Source: Mumia xiangluensis
GTDB lineage: Bacteria; Actinomycetota; Actinomycetes; Propionibacteriales; Nocardioidaceae
DNA: 64,000 bases
Assembly: GCF_010994095.1 (NCBI RefSeq)
Contig: NZ_WJYO01000002.1
Span: 434,001-498,000, forward strand
Direction: 5' to 3'
Of the stretch, positions 52,599-61,566 are shown one piece after another; within the stretch, counting starts at the first letter, position 1, and each line of letters begins with the position of its first letter. A program made the position numbers and the translations under genes. The notes under the pieces were generated by a model. That model worked only from the letters and a program-made list of their open reading frames with translations, ran no database searches and was not told the origin of the DNA.

Positions 52599-54203
52599 CT
52601 ACTCGACCGCCACCAGGAGGGGGTATCGCTCCTGACCCCCGTCGTACACGACCAGCTCGACATCGGGTCGGCGCGCACGCAACCAGCGCTCCAGCCGCGG
52701 GACGACGTCGGGGTCGAGGCCAGCTCCCGTGACGAGGGTGACGAGCTCGGCGCTCCCCGACATCAGCCGGTCGAGGACCAGCCGGGCGACCTCGGCCTGC
52801 TCGTCGCCGATCATCGAGAACTCGGCGTCGACCACACCGAGCACGTCACCGACGAGGCACGGACCTGCCATCGTCATGCCCGTCTCGGTGGCGACGGTGA
52901 TGGCGCCGTGCTGCGTGCCGCGCGCGGCACTCGTCATCGCGACGACGTCGTCGTCGAACGCCTGCCCCGGGTCGTGGACCGCGATGGCGGAGAGCCCCTG
53001 GACCTGCGTCCACGACGGGATGACCGTCGCGTGCACGCCCGCCTCACGTGCCTGGGCGGCGGCCGCGTCGCAGACCGTGCGGAAGTCACGGCTGTTCGGG
53101 AGCACGACGACGTCGTCGGCGCCGCAGTCGAGGATCGTGTCCAGCACGGTGCTCACGCCGACGTGAGCGCCGACCGTCGTCGTGACCACGACCGCGCCGG
53201 CGTCGCTGAACAGCGACGCGAGGCCCGGCCCGGCGGCGATCGCCACGACGGCTCGCGAGCCGGTCGCGCTCGTCCGCCCGCGCTGCTCGGCGAAGTGCGT
53301 GACGGCGATCCGGTACGGGCGACCCGCCTCGATGCCGGCCTCGATCGCCGCACCCACGTCGTCGACGTGCACGTGGACGTTCCACAGCCGGTCGCCGCCG
53401 ACCACGACGAGGCAGTCGCCGAGCCCGTCCAGCCGTGTCCGGAGGCGACCGATCGCGTCGTCGGGCGCGTCCAGGAGATACATCACCTCGTACGCCGGGC
53501 CGTCGGGGTCGAGGTCGTGATCGGCATCGTCGTCGAGCAGGCGCGGGGCGGCCACGAACGGCGCAGGGTCCGGGACGAACCGCCCGGTCAGCAGGTGGTC
53601 CGTGGTGTCGAGGACCACCACCAGCGCGCGGCCTCCCGCGTCCACCACGCCGGAGCGGGCCAGCCGTTCGAGCTGCTCGGGGGTGCGCCGGAGCGCCTCA
53701 CGGGCTGCCGCTGCCGCCGCGCCGAACATCTCGTCGATCCCGGCACCTGCCGCGACAGCCTCGTGCGCCGCCTCCGCCGCACGGCAGGCGACAGTCAGGA
53801 TCGTGCCCTCGACCGGGTGGCCGACGGCGGCGTACGCGGCAGCGGCGGCGGTGCTCATGGCCTCGGCGACCGCGGCGGGACCCGCCGTACCGCCTTCGTA
53901 CTCGGCGATCGCCGGGAGCGACGCCCGCAGGAGCTGGGCCATGATCACGCCCGAGTTGCCGCGCGCTCCCAGCAGCGCGCCGTCGACGTACGCACGGACC
54001 AGCGCGGACAACGACGCGCCCGGCTCGACCGCTGCCATCGCCTCGCTCGCCGCCTCGAACGTCACGTACACGTTGGTGCCGGTGTCGCCGTCGGGGACCG
54101 GGAAGACGTTGAGCGCGTCGATCTCGACACGAGCCTGCCCCAGCGCCTCGGTGCACGCCTGTGCCCAGGCGGCGAAGGAGTCCGGGGACAGGCGTGTTGT
54201 CAT
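52599..54203 (-). CDS. DAK2-domain fatty acid kinase-like protein (FakA/YloV)
   Basis: A 534-residue protein. The N-terminal DAK2 kinase domain has NVFPVPDGDTGTNVYVTF (ATP/Mg site) and GARGNSGVIMAQLL; the C-terminal domains match the FakA/YloV architecture and end with DVELVVYDGGQERYPLLV. In Firmicutes FakA phosphorylates FakB-bound fatty acids. No fakB (DegV) gene is adjacent here. TAGTCT lies 8 nt before the ATG at 54203 (leaderless). It is upstream of recG in the same direction, a conserved actinobacterial pairing. Confidence 0.92.
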   Translation of the reverse strand: MTTRLSPDSFAAWAQACTEALGQARVEIDALNVFPVPDGDTGTNVYVTFEAASEAMAAVEPGASLSALVRAYVDGALLGARGNSGVIMAQLLRASLPAIAEYEGGTAGPAAVAEAMSTAAAAAYAAVGHPVEGTILTVACRAAEAAHEAVAAGAGIDEMFGAAAAAAREALRRTPEQLERLARSGVVDAGGRALVVVLDTTDHLLTGRFVPDPAPFVAAPRLLDDDADHDLDPDGPAYEVMYLLDAPDDAIGRLRTRLDGLGDCLVVVGGDRLWNVHVHVDDVGAAIEAGIEAGRPYRIAVTHFAEQRGRTSATGSRAVVAIAAGPGLASLFSDAGAVVVTTTVGAHVGVSTVLDTILDCGADDVVVLPNSRDFRTVCDAAAAQAREAGVHATVIPSWTQVQGLSAIAVHDPGQAFDDDVVAMTSAARGTQHGAITVATETGMTMAGPCLVGDVLGVVDAEFSMIGDEQAEVARLVLDRLMSGSAELVTLVTGAGLDPDVVPRLERWLRARRPDVELVVYDGGQERYPLLVAVE

Positions 54204-54254
54204 GATCTGAGAGACTATCCCCGGGCGCGCTCCGACCGTGAGCGACGAGGCCGA

Positions 54255-54283
54255 TTGGATTCCGCCTTGCCCCATCAGATAAT
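54255..54283 (+). promoter_or_regulatory. Probable rpmB promoter
   Basis: TTGGAT (54255-54260), a 17-bp spacer and GATAAT (54278-54283) form the best conventional sigma-70 promoter in this stretch; the start of transcription would be near 54290, about 40 nt before the rpmB GTG. Confidence 0.6.
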
Positions 54284-54330
54284 CTTGACTTTTGGTAATC
54301 CCCCTTCGATTTCAATCGGGAGTGTTCGCT

Positions 54331-54516
54331 GTGGCTGCAGTCTGCGACGTGTGCGGCAAGAAGCCGGGTTTCGGCAACAACAAGCCGTGGTCGCGTAAGC
54401 GCACGCGCCGTCGGTTCGACCCCAACATCCAGCGGGTCCGTGCGGTCGTCGGCGCGACGCCGAAGCGCATGAACGTGTGCACGTCGTGCCTCAAGGCCGG
54501 CAAGGTCAGCCGCTGA
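54331..54516 (+). CDS. rpmB: 50S ribosomal protein L28
   Basis: A 61-residue protein: VAAVCDVCGKKPGFGNNKPW, a basic RKRTRRRFDPNIQRVR and a terminal CTSCLKAGKVSR. The two CxxC pairs make it the zinc-binding (C+) form; many actinobacteria also carry a zinc-free paralogue used in zinc starvation. GGGAG lies 9 nt before the GTG. It is divergent from the DAK2 gene. Confidence 0.96.
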   Translation: MAAVCDVCGKKPGFGNNKPWSRKRTRRRFDPNIQRVRAVVGATPKRMNVCTSCLKAGKVSR

Positions 54517-54895
54517 CCGGATCCCCGGTCCGTCGCTGCTGACGCGGCGACACCGCGGCGGTCCCACGCACGTCGAGGCGGGCAGCACCCCAGGGTGCGG
54601 CCCGCCTCTCTTGCGTCCCGTGACGCCCCGACCTGGTCTCGTACCGCAGGTACCAGACGAGCATCAGCAGCGCCACACCCACGTAGAACCCGTGGAGCAC
54701 CCAGAGCGGACCCGCCGGCAGGCTGAGCACGTAGACCGAGTGCACCGCGTTGCCGACGTTGCTCAGGCCGAGGTTTCCCAGGCTGTACGAGCTGAGGTCC
54801 TTCGTCCGGCCCGCCTTCACGAGCATCGGCAGCGTGCTGATCGCGAAGATGACCGTCGACACGGCTCCCGCGACCACGGGCGTGCTCACCGGCAT
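54506..54895 (-). CDS. SemiSWEET / PQ-loop transporter
   Basis: A 129-residue protein whose first about 85 residues form a three-helix SemiSWEET unit: VIFAISTLPMLVKAGRTKDLSSYS with the proline kink of the PQ-loop, SNVGNAVHSVYVL and PLWVLHGFYVGVALLMLVWYLRY. SemiSWEETs dimerise to move sugars or other small polar molecules. The C-terminal about 40 residues are basic and probably cytosolic. It lies 25 bp downstream of the oxidase in the same direction, so likely the same mRNA. It overlaps the rpmB 3' end by 11 bp. Confidence 0.82.
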   Translation of the reverse strand: MPVSTPVVAGAVSTVIFAISTLPMLVKAGRTKDLSSYSLGNLGLSNVGNAVHSVYVLSLPAGPLWVLHGFYVGVALLMLVWYLRYETRSGRHGTQERRAAPWGAARLDVRGTAAVSPRQQRRTGDPVSG

Positions 54896-54920
54896 CTGCT
54901 CGTCCCTGGGACGGTCGCCG

Positions 54921-56324
54921 TCAGACCGGCGAGATGTTCTGGTTGAACCGGAACAGGTTGTACGGGTCGTAGGCCCGCTTCACCTCGACGAGACGGTCGT
55001 AGTTGCCCCGGTAGGCGGCCCGGACCCGGTCCTCGCCCTCGTCCATCATCATGTTGACGTAGCCCCCACCGACCGACGTCGGATGCAGGTCAGCCCAGTA
55101 GTCGGTCGCCCACGCGGTGACCGCCGCCAGGTTGGCCGGGTCGGGATCGATGCCGGCGATCACACCGTTCCACCCGCCGCCCCGGAAGGCGAAAGCCGTC
55201 GCGTCTTCCCGCACCCGGGCCGCGGCACCGCTGATCGGATACAGGTGCATGGTCGACAGCGGCGACGGGATGGTCTCGCCGTACCGCCTGTGCAGCGCGA
55301 TCGCCTCGTCGGGGATCTCCTCGTAGACGTCGGCCTTCCAGTACCACTGCATGCCCGCGGGCAGCAGTCCGTCGAACGCGGACTGGAGCATGGCGTACGG
55401 CATCGGCTGGACGCCGGTCAGCAGCGGATCCCCGAACTCGAGGACGGGTGCGAGCACCTCGTCACCGCGGTCACGCGGCCCCGAGTAGCACCAGACGATC
55501 GCGCACGCCTTCCGTGCCCACAGCTCCTCGGGGAACGGTGCTGACGACGGGATCTCCATGACGCCGATCCATCCGTTGAGCTCGTCCGGGAGCGCGGGCA
55601 GCAGGTCGCGGTACCAGCGGAACACCTCCTCGGTGTCTCCGAGGTCGTAGAGCACCGGTCCGCCGACGATCTCGCCGGCCTCACCGACGGGGTGGCACCG
55701 GAAGCTGAACGACGTGACGACCCCGAAGTTGCCGCCGCCGCCCCGCAGCGCCCAGAACAGGTCCGGGTGGCTGTCCGCGTTCGCGGTGACGAACGTGCCG
55801 TCGGCGAGGACCACGTCCGCCGCGAGGAGGTTGTCGACCGTCATCCCGAAGTGCCGGGTCAGGTAGCCGGTGCCGCCCCCGAGCGTCAGCCCGGCCACGC
55901 CGGTCGTCGAGACGAAGCCGGACGGGGTGGCCATCCCGAACGCGCCCGTGGCGTGGTCCACGTCGCCCCAGGTGCAGCCGGCGTCGGCGCGGACCGTGCC
56001 GGCAGCGGGGTCGACGGTGGTCGAGCGCCGGTCGCGGAAGTCGATGACGAGGGCGCCGTCCTGGACGCCGAAGCCGGCCCCGTGATGGCCTCCTCCTCGT
56101 ACGGCGAGAGGGATGCTGTGACGTCGGGCGAAGTCGACGCAGGCGATCACGTCGGCGACGTCGGCGACGCGGACGACGGCCGCGGGGCGGCGGTCCACGG
56201 CAGCGTTGTAGACCTTCCTCGCCTCGTCGTACCCCGGATCGCCCGGACCGACCAGCGGCCCGCGGACGAGCTGGCGCAGGTCCTCGAGGACGGCGTCCGG
56301 TGTGGTGGTGGTGGCTGCAGACAT
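54921..56324 (-). CDS. FAD-linked oxidase (berberine-bridge-like)
   Basis: A 467-residue PCMH-type flavoenzyme. LAVRGGGHHGAGFGV (His80) is the expected histidyl-FAD attachment site, and FVSTTGVAGLTLGGGTGYLTR covers the second attachment site of bicovalent relatives but lacks its Cys, so one covalent bond is expected. WALRGGGGNFGVVTSFSF and the C-terminal YDPYNLFRFNQNI are the BBE-type ends. It oxidises a sugar or other alcohol or amine with O2. No signal peptide is visible. AGAGGAG lies 8 nt before the ATG at 56324. It is divergent from the AraC regulator. Confidence 0.92.
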   Translation of the reverse strand: MSAATTTTPDAVLEDLRQLVRGPLVGPGDPGYDEARKVYNAAVDRRPAAVVRVADVADVIACVDFARRHSIPLAVRGGGHHGAGFGVQDGALVIDFRDRRSTTVDPAAGTVRADAGCTWGDVDHATGAFGMATPSGFVSTTGVAGLTLGGGTGYLTRHFGMTVDNLLAADVVLADGTFVTANADSHPDLFWALRGGGGNFGVVTSFSFRCHPVGEAGEIVGGPVLYDLGDTEEVFRWYRDLLPALPDELNGWIGVMEIPSSAPFPEELWARKACAIVWCYSGPRDRGDEVLAPVLEFGDPLLTGVQPMPYAMLQSAFDGLLPAGMQWYWKADVYEEIPDEAIALHRRYGETIPSPLSTMHLYPISGAAARVREDATAFAFRGGGWNGVIAGIDPDPANLAAVTAWATDYWADLHPTSVGGGYVNMMMDEGEDRVRAAYRGNYDRLVEVKRAYDPYNLFRFNQNISPV

Positions 56325-56493
56325 GATGATCTCCTCTGACGCTTCCCTGGTGGGAGAATGTGTCTTCGACGCTAGGGAGCCGCGCAGCCGCGCTGAAGGC
56401 CCGAGACCCCGGAGGTCTTGTCCGTCCGTCCGACGGGAGGCTCGAACGACGCCGGGGGTCCAGGCCCGCTGCCCGAGCGTCCAGGAGGTGCCC

Positions 56494-57468
56494 ATGGACG
56501 TTCTGTCCGACGTCCTGCTCGCCGTGCGCCTGACGGGGGCGGTCTACTTCGACATCGAGGCACGCTCGCCCTTCGTCGCCGAGAGCCCGCCGACCCAGGT
56601 GATCGCCGACCGGGTCGCCGCCGACGCCGAGCACCTGATCGGGTTCCACGTCCTCACGTCCGGTTCCTGCTGGGTCGAGGCGGTCGACGAACCCGAGCCC
56701 GCCGAGCTGCTCCGCGCCGGGGAGATGGTCATCTTCTCCTCAGGCGAGGCGAACATCCTGTCGTCGGCGCCTGGGATGCGCGGGCAGCCGGACCTGACGC
56801 GCTACTACCGTCCGGTCAGCGAGGCGCTGCCGTTCGTCATCGACTTCAACGGCGACAGCTCGGGTGACCGGTGCCGGATCGTGTGCGGCTACCTCGCGTG
56901 CGACAAGGGCCCGTTCAACCCGCTGCTGGAGTCGTTGCCCCGGATGGTGCACGCCCCCGTGTCCGATCGCAGCTGGGGATGGATGACGAGCCTGCTCGAC
57001 GCCGCGGTCGCCGCGAGCGACGAGCGTGACGCGGGGCAGGAGGCGATGCTCGCGAAGCTGTCCGAGCTGATGTTCCTCGAGGCGCTGCGGTCCCACCTCG
57101 ACGACCTGCCGCCCGGCACGCGGAACTGGGTCGCCGGCCTGCGCGATCGCGAGGTCGGCGCGGCGCTGCGGCTCATGCACGGCCGGTTCGCGGAGCCGTG
57201 GACGCTCGAGCACCTGGCCCGCGAGGTCGGGATCTCACGCTCGTCCCTCGCCGAGCGGTTCAGCGCCTACATCGGCATCCCGCCCATGACGTACCTCGCT
57301 CGTTGGCGCCTGCAGCTCGCTTCGCGTCTCCTGCAGGGCGGGACGTGCACGGTGGCCCAGGCTGCGTCCGCCGTCGGCTACCAGTCGGAGTCCGCGTTCA
57401 ACCGGGCGTTCAAGCGGCAGGTCGGCGTGGCGCCGGGCGCGTGGCGGCGCAAGGACTCGGCGACGTGA
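56494..57468 (+). CDS. AraC-family regulator
   Basis: A 324-residue regulator. The N-terminal cupin-type effector domain (about 1-180) contains VYFDIEARSPFV, FHVLTSGSCWVEAV and LRAGEMVIFSSGEAN. The C-terminal double HTH has WTLEHLAREVGISRSSLAERF, GIPPMTYLARWRLQLA and AASAVGYQSESAFNRAFKRQVG. It is divergent from the oxidase-SemiSWEET pair with 169 bp between starts, so it probably controls them. CCAGGAGG lies 4 nt before the ATG. Confidence 0.94.
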   Translation: MDVLSDVLLAVRLTGAVYFDIEARSPFVAESPPTQVIADRVAADAEHLIGFHVLTSGSCWVEAVDEPEPAELLRAGEMVIFSSGEANILSSAPGMRGQPDLTRYYRPVSEALPFVIDFNGDSSGDRCRIVCGYLACDKGPFNPLLESLPRMVHAPVSDRSWGWMTSLLDAAVAASDERDAGQEAMLAKLSELMFLEALRSHLDDLPPGTRNWVAGLRDREVGAALRLMHGRFAEPWTLEHLAREVGISRSSLAERFSAYIGIPPMTYLARWRLQLASRLLQGGTCTVAQAASAVGYQSESAFNRAFKRQVGVAPGAWRRKDSAT

Positions 57469-57520
57469 GCGTCGACGGTCGCTGCACGACCCGCTCCCAC
57501 GGACGTGCAGCGCGTCGACC

Positions 57521-58486
57521 TCAGCGGTAGTGCTCGTGACCTCCGGCGCCCTCCCACGGCGCCCCGTCGACGGTCACTCCCTCGCCCTCGACCACCGTGC
57601 CGACGACCGTCCAGCCGTCGGGCACGCCGGTCGACGCCGGGAACGTCGCCGCGAGCGTGTGGTCGTCCCCTCCGGTGAGGAGGAAGCTCAGCGCGTCGAC
57701 GTTCGTCGCCGCGGCCACGTCGGCGATCGGTGGCGCCACCTCGAACGCCGCTGCGTCGAGCGCGATGGCGACGCCGCTCGCCTCGGCCACGTGCCCGAGG
57801 TCGGCCAGCAGCCCGTCGCTGACGTCGATCATCGCGGTGGCACCGTGCGCCGCTGCCACGGGGCCCGCCTCGTACGGCGGCTCGGGGCGTCGGAACGCGT
57901 CGACGAGGACCCGCGGAGACCGGAATCCCCGCGCGAGCACGTGCAGGCCAGCACCGGCCCACCCGATGCGGCCGGTGAACGCGACGACGTCGCCCGGGCG
58001 TGCACCCGAGCGAAGGACCGGCGACTGGGCGGACTCCCCCAGCACCGTGATCGCGATCGTCACCGCGTCGGCGGCCGTCACGTCGCCACCGACGACCTCG
58101 GCACCGACGAGCGCGGCCTCGTCGACGATGCCGCGCGTCAGGTCCTCCGCCCACTGGACCTCCAGGTCGGCCGGCGCAGCGAAGCCGACCGTCAGCGCCG
58201 TCGCGACGCCGCCCATCGCCATCACGTCCGAGAGGTTCGCGGCGGCGGCGCGGCGGCCGACGTCGTACGCCTCGGCCCAGTCCCGCCGGAAGTGGCGCCC
58301 CTCGACCAGGAGATCGGTCGAGACGAGCACCGACCCGGTGGGGACGCGCACGTACGCGCAGTCGTCCCCGGGTCCGACCTGGACCCGGTCCGAGCGAGGC
58401 TCACGGGCGACCTGGGCGATGAGGCCGAACTCGCCGAGATCGCCGATCGTCGGGCGGCCCTCGGCCCCGCGGGAAGTGGTGTCCAT
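57521..58486 (-). CDS. thiL: Thiamine-monophosphate kinase
   Basis: A 321-residue kinase that makes thiamine diphosphate. IGDLGEFGLIAQVA start, VGPGDDCAYV (metal Asp), VSTDLLVEGRHFRRDW, AAANLSDVMAMGG, GGDVTAADAVTIAITVLGE and DVSDGLLADLGH match ThiL. CAGGAT lies 6 nt before the ATG. It lies between the AraC gene (convergent) and the Lrp-type gene (divergent). aceE in this window uses its product. Confidence 0.96.
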   Translation of the reverse strand: MDTTSRGAEGRPTIGDLGEFGLIAQVAREPRSDRVQVGPGDDCAYVRVPTGSVLVSTDLLVEGRHFRRDWAEAYDVGRRAAAANLSDVMAMGGVATALTVGFAAPADLEVQWAEDLTRGIVDEAALVGAEVVGGDVTAADAVTIAITVLGESAQSPVLRSGARPGDVVAFTGRIGWAGAGLHVLARGFRSPRVLVDAFRRPEPPYEAGPVAAAHGATAMIDVSDGLLADLGHVAEASGVAIALDAAAFEVAPPIADVAAATNVDALSFLLTGGDDHTLAATFPASTGVPDGWTVVGTVVEGEGVTVDGAPWEGAGGHEHYR

Positions 58487-58610
58487 GCAGCCATCCTGAC
58501 ACCGGCCAGCCCCGGATCCCGACCGCGCCGCTCCGCTGCGGTGTCACACAAGCGACATCATCCTGTAGCGTGTCGGAGGCGATGACCGACGAGCACGGAG
58601 GAAGCGCAAG

Positions 58611-58847
58611 ATGGTGGTGCAGGCCTACATCCTGGTCCAGACCGAGGTCGGCAAGGCTGCTGACGTCGCCGCCGCCATCGCCGAGGTGAGCGGTGTGACG
58701 CTCGCCGAGGACGTCACCGGCCCCTATGACGTCATCGTGCGGGCGGAGGCCAAGCACGTCGACGAGCTCGGCGAGATGGTCGTCGCCAGGATCCAGCGCA
58801 TCGACGGCATCACCCGGACGCTGACGTGCCCGGTCGTGCACCTCTGA
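58611..58847 (+). CDS. Stand-alone Lrp/AsnC effector-binding domain
   Basis: A 78-residue RAM domain: VVQAYILVQTEVGKAADVAAA, then EDVTGPYDVIVRAEA and VARIQRIDGITRTLTCPVV. It lacks any HTH and so is not a DNA binder by itself; it may bind an amino acid and oligomerise or pair with full Lrp proteins. GGAGGAAG lies 7-12 nt before the ATG. The next gene starts inside its last codons. Confidence 0.94.
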   Translation: MVVQAYILVQTEVGKAADVAAAIAEVSGVTLAEDVTGPYDVIVRAEAKHVDELGEMVVARIQRIDGITRTLTCPVVHL

Positions 58848-59299
58848 CACGCACGATCCGCACGGCCTGCGCGATCGGGCTCCTCGTCGCGCTCGCGGGC
58901 TGCGCCGACACCGTGGCCGTCGACCCGCCCGAGCCGGCAGCCGACGTCGCCACGCTGTGCTCCGACCTGCTCGACGACGCTCCCGGCGCAGTCGCCGGCC
59001 AGGACGCCGTCCGCGTGGCGCCCGAGGGTGCCGGTCGCGCGTGGGGCAGCCCGGCGATCGTGATGCGCTGCGGCGTGGAGCGCCCGGCCGACCTCGGCGC
59101 GGCCTCGCGCTGCGACATGGTCGACGGGATCGGGTGGTTCACGCAGGAGGACGACGACTACTACGTCTTCACGACGATCGGACGCACCGCGTACGTCGAG
59201 GTGAGCGTGCCGCGCCGGTACGACCCTCCGGCCGACGCCCTCACCGATCTCGCGGCGACGATCGACGAGCACGACCCGGTCGAGAAACCCTGCGTCTAG
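58826..59299 (+). CDS. DUF3515 lipoprotein
   Basis: A 157-residue exported lipoprotein: a short basic start, hydrophobic AIGLLVALAGC with lipobox LAGC (Cys at about 26), then a mature domain with several Cys (ATLCSDLL, VMRCGVERP, SRCDMVDG, and the terminal PCV). This matches DUF3515, an actinobacterial family next to ddl, function unknown. The start at GTG 58826 overlaps the Lrp-type gene by 22 bp. Confidence 0.9.
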   Translation: MPGRAPLTRTIRTACAIGLLVALAGCADTVAVDPPEPAADVATLCSDLLDDAPGAVAGQDAVRVAPEGAGRAWGSPAIVMRCGVERPADLGAASRCDMVDGIGWFTQEDDDYYVFTTIGRTAYVEVSVPRRYDPPADALTDLAATIDEHDPVEKPCV

Positions 59300-59333
59300 G
59301 GCGCGCCGTGGCGTCGTACGGCGGTGGCGAGGG

Positions 59334-60458
59334 TCAGCGCAGGCCGGTCGGGCGTGCCAGCGCGTGCGCGATGAGGCACTCGACCAGCTCGGCATAGCCG
59401 AGACCGGTCGCCTCCCAGACCTGCGGATACATCGAGTACGGGGTGAACCCCGGCATCGTGTTGACCTCGTTGATGAAGAAGGTGCCGTCGACGAGGAAGA
59501 AGTCAACCCGGGCGATGCCTTCGCACCCCAGAGCCGTGAACGCGCGCGCCGCCTTGTCACGGACCCTGTCGACGAGCACCTCCTCGATCGGTGCGGGGAT
59601 GAGGTTCTTGGAGGTGCCGTCGACGTACTTGGCGCTGAAGTCGTAGAAGTCGTGGCCCGCACCATGGTCGACGGCGATCTCGCCGGGGGTGCTGACGCGC
59701 AGCGAGCCGTCGGGGTTCTGCAGGACCCCGCACTCGACCTCGCGGGCCTCGACAGCGGCCTCGACGATCACCTTCGGGTCGTGCTCCTGCGCGACCTCGA
59801 TCGCGGCGGCGAGCGCGTGCTCGTCGGCGACGAGCGTCCCGCCCATGCTCGAGCCGGCGCGCGCCGGCTTCACGAACACCGGGTAGTGCAGCGAGGCGAC
59901 GGTCTCGCGGACCGCGGCAGCGTCGCGGGACCACTCGTCAGCGGCGACGACGGCGTACGGGAGCTGAGGAAGCCCCGCGGCCGCGAACAGCTGCTTGGCG
60001 ACCGCCTTGTCCATCGCCACCGCGCTCGCGAGGACACCGGAGCCGACGTAGCGGAGGTCCGCCATCTCGAACAGTCCTTGGAGGGTCCCGTCCTCGCCCC
60101 AAGGACCGTGCAGCAGCGGGAACGCGACGTCGACCGCAGCGAGTTGCCTGCTGCCACCCTCGACGTCGAGGGCCAGCAGCCGGTCTCCGGCCAGCGCCAC
60201 CGGCGTACCGTCCGGATCGACCTCCGGCAGCCCTTCGGCGTCGATCGCCAGGTCTCCCTCGTGGAGGACCCAGCGTCCGTCGCGGGTGATCCCGACGGCG
60301 ACCACGTCGTAGCGGTCACGGTCGATCACTGCGAGGACCTCGCGCGCCGTCATGCACGACACGGCGTGCTCGCTCGAGCGTCCACCGAAGACCAGCAGGA
60401 CGCACAGCCTGCCTCGTGTGGCCGGGCTCACGGTCGGGTCAGTAGGCATGGCACTCAT
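59334..60458 (-). CDS. ddl: D-alanine--D-alanine ligase
   Basis: A 374-residue ATP-grasp enzyme that makes the D-Ala-D-Ala dipeptide of peptidoglycan. VFGGRSSEHAVSCMTAREVL start, LLHGPWGEDGTLQGLFEMADLRYVGSG, FVKPARAGSSMGG, ARVDFFLVDG and INEVNTMPGFTPYSMYP are the family blocks. The ATG at 60458 has TAAGGT 7 nt upstream (leaderless); it is divergent from the Cys/Met PLP enzyme with 37 bp between starts, so their promoters overlap. Confidence 0.97.
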   Translation of the reverse strand: MSAMPTDPTVSPATRGRLCVLLVFGGRSSEHAVSCMTAREVLAVIDRDRYDVVAVGITRDGRWVLHEGDLAIDAEGLPEVDPDGTPVALAGDRLLALDVEGGSRQLAAVDVAFPLLHGPWGEDGTLQGLFEMADLRYVGSGVLASAVAMDKAVAKQLFAAAGLPQLPYAVVAADEWSRDAAAVRETVASLHYPVFVKPARAGSSMGGTLVADEHALAAAIEVAQEHDPKVIVEAAVEAREVECGVLQNPDGSLRVSTPGEIAVDHGAGHDFYDFSAKYVDGTSKNLIPAPIEEVLVDRVRDKAARAFTALGCEGIARVDFFLVDGTFFINEVNTMPGFTPYSMYPQVWEATGLGYAELVECLIAHALARPTGLR

Positions 60459-60495
60459 CGGGGCGACCTTACCGTGAGCCGCGACAATGGTCGGC

Positions 60496-61563
60496 ATGGC
60501 TCGTTCACGTGCACTCTCCCCCGAGACCCTCGTCGTCGCCGCCGGGCGGCCCGAACGCAAACCGGACGCCCCGCTGAGCGTGCCGATCACCCCCGCGAGC
60601 ACCTTCGTCGCGGGAGGCGAGCTGGAGTACGGCAGGTTCGGCAACCCGACCTGGGCGGCGTTCGAGGACGCCGTCGGGGCGCTGGAGGGCGGCCGGGCCG
60701 TCATGTACTCCTCGGGGATGGCGGCGGCCAGCGCAGCGCTCTCGCTCGTCGCTGACGGCGGCGCCGTGGTCGTCCCCCGGCACTCCTACAACGGCACGCT
60801 GGGGCTGCTGGCCGAGGCCGAGCGGCGTGGCCGGATCAGCGTGCGCGCGGTCGACGTCACGCAGCCGGACGCCCTCGCCGCCGCTGCGGAGGGTGCGGCG
60901 ATGGTGTGGATCGAGTCTCCGACGAACCCGGCGCTCGAGGTCGTCGACATCGCGCAGGTCGCCGCCGCGGCTCGCACGCGCGGCGCGCTCGTGGTTGTCG
61001 ACAACACGTTCGCGACCCCCTTGGTGCAGCAGCCGCTCGCGCTCGGCGCCGACGTCGTCGTCCACTCCGCGACCAAGCTGCTCGCCGGGCACAGCGACGC
61101 GCTCGCGGGTGTGGTGGTCGTCGCCGACGACGCCACGTACGGCCTCCTCGAGTCGTACCGGCGGATGCACGGCGCCGTACCCGGTTCCCTCGAGGCGTAC
61201 CTGGCCACCCGCGGTCTGCGCACCCTCGCGGTGAGGTTCGAGAAGGCGCAGGACAACGCCCGCCGCCTCGTCGACGCGCTCAACGCGCACCCCGCTGTCG
61301 GCGCCGTCGGCTACCCCGGCTTCGGGACGATCGTCACCTTCGAGCCGACCGGTGGGGCCGCCGCAGCCCATCGCGTCGCCACCTCCAGCCGGCTCGTCGT
61401 GCCCACGACCAGCCTCGGCGGGGTCGAGTCGACCTGGGAGCGGCGGCGCCGCTGGGCCGGCGAGCCCGAGACCATCCCCGAGGCCCTCATCCGGATGTCG
61501 GTCGGCATCGAGGGGTACGACGACCTCTGGGCCGACGTCGAAGCCGCGCTCGGCAGCGCTTGA
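60496..61563 (+). CDS. Cys/Met metabolism PLP-dependent enzyme
   Basis: A 355-residue trans-sulfuration family enzyme (cystathionine gamma-lyase/synthase type). YGRFGNPTWAAFE is the cofactor/subunit motif, VVDNTFATPLVQQPL has Asp169, and HSATKLLAGHSD carries the PLP Lys194. The exact reaction cannot be told from sequence. It is slightly short for the family (usually about 380). The ATG at 60496 is chosen because GACAAT lies 7 nt upstream; an ATG at 60487 falls inside that hexamer. Confidence 0.93.
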   Translation: MARSRALSPETLVVAAGRPERKPDAPLSVPITPASTFVAGGELEYGRFGNPTWAAFEDAVGALEGGRAVMYSSGMAAASAALSLVADGGAVVVPRHSYNGTLGLLAEAERRGRISVRAVDVTQPDALAAAAEGAAMVWIESPTNPALEVVDIAQVAAAARTRGALVVVDNTFATPLVQQPLALGADVVVHSATKLLAGHSDALAGVVVVADDATYGLLESYRRMHGAVPGSLEAYLATRGLRTLAVRFEKAQDNARRLVDALNAHPAVGAVGYPGFGTIVTFEPTGGAAAAHRVATSSRLVVPTTSLGGVESTWERRRRWAGEPETIPEALIRMSVGIEGYDDLWADVEAALGSA

Positions 61564-61566
61564 GGG

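Noticed and set aside
54921-56324. Bicovalent FAD attachment in the oxidase
   Set aside because: The Cys of bicovalent relatives would fall in the FVSTTGVAG segment, which has none; Cys117 lies in a different position.
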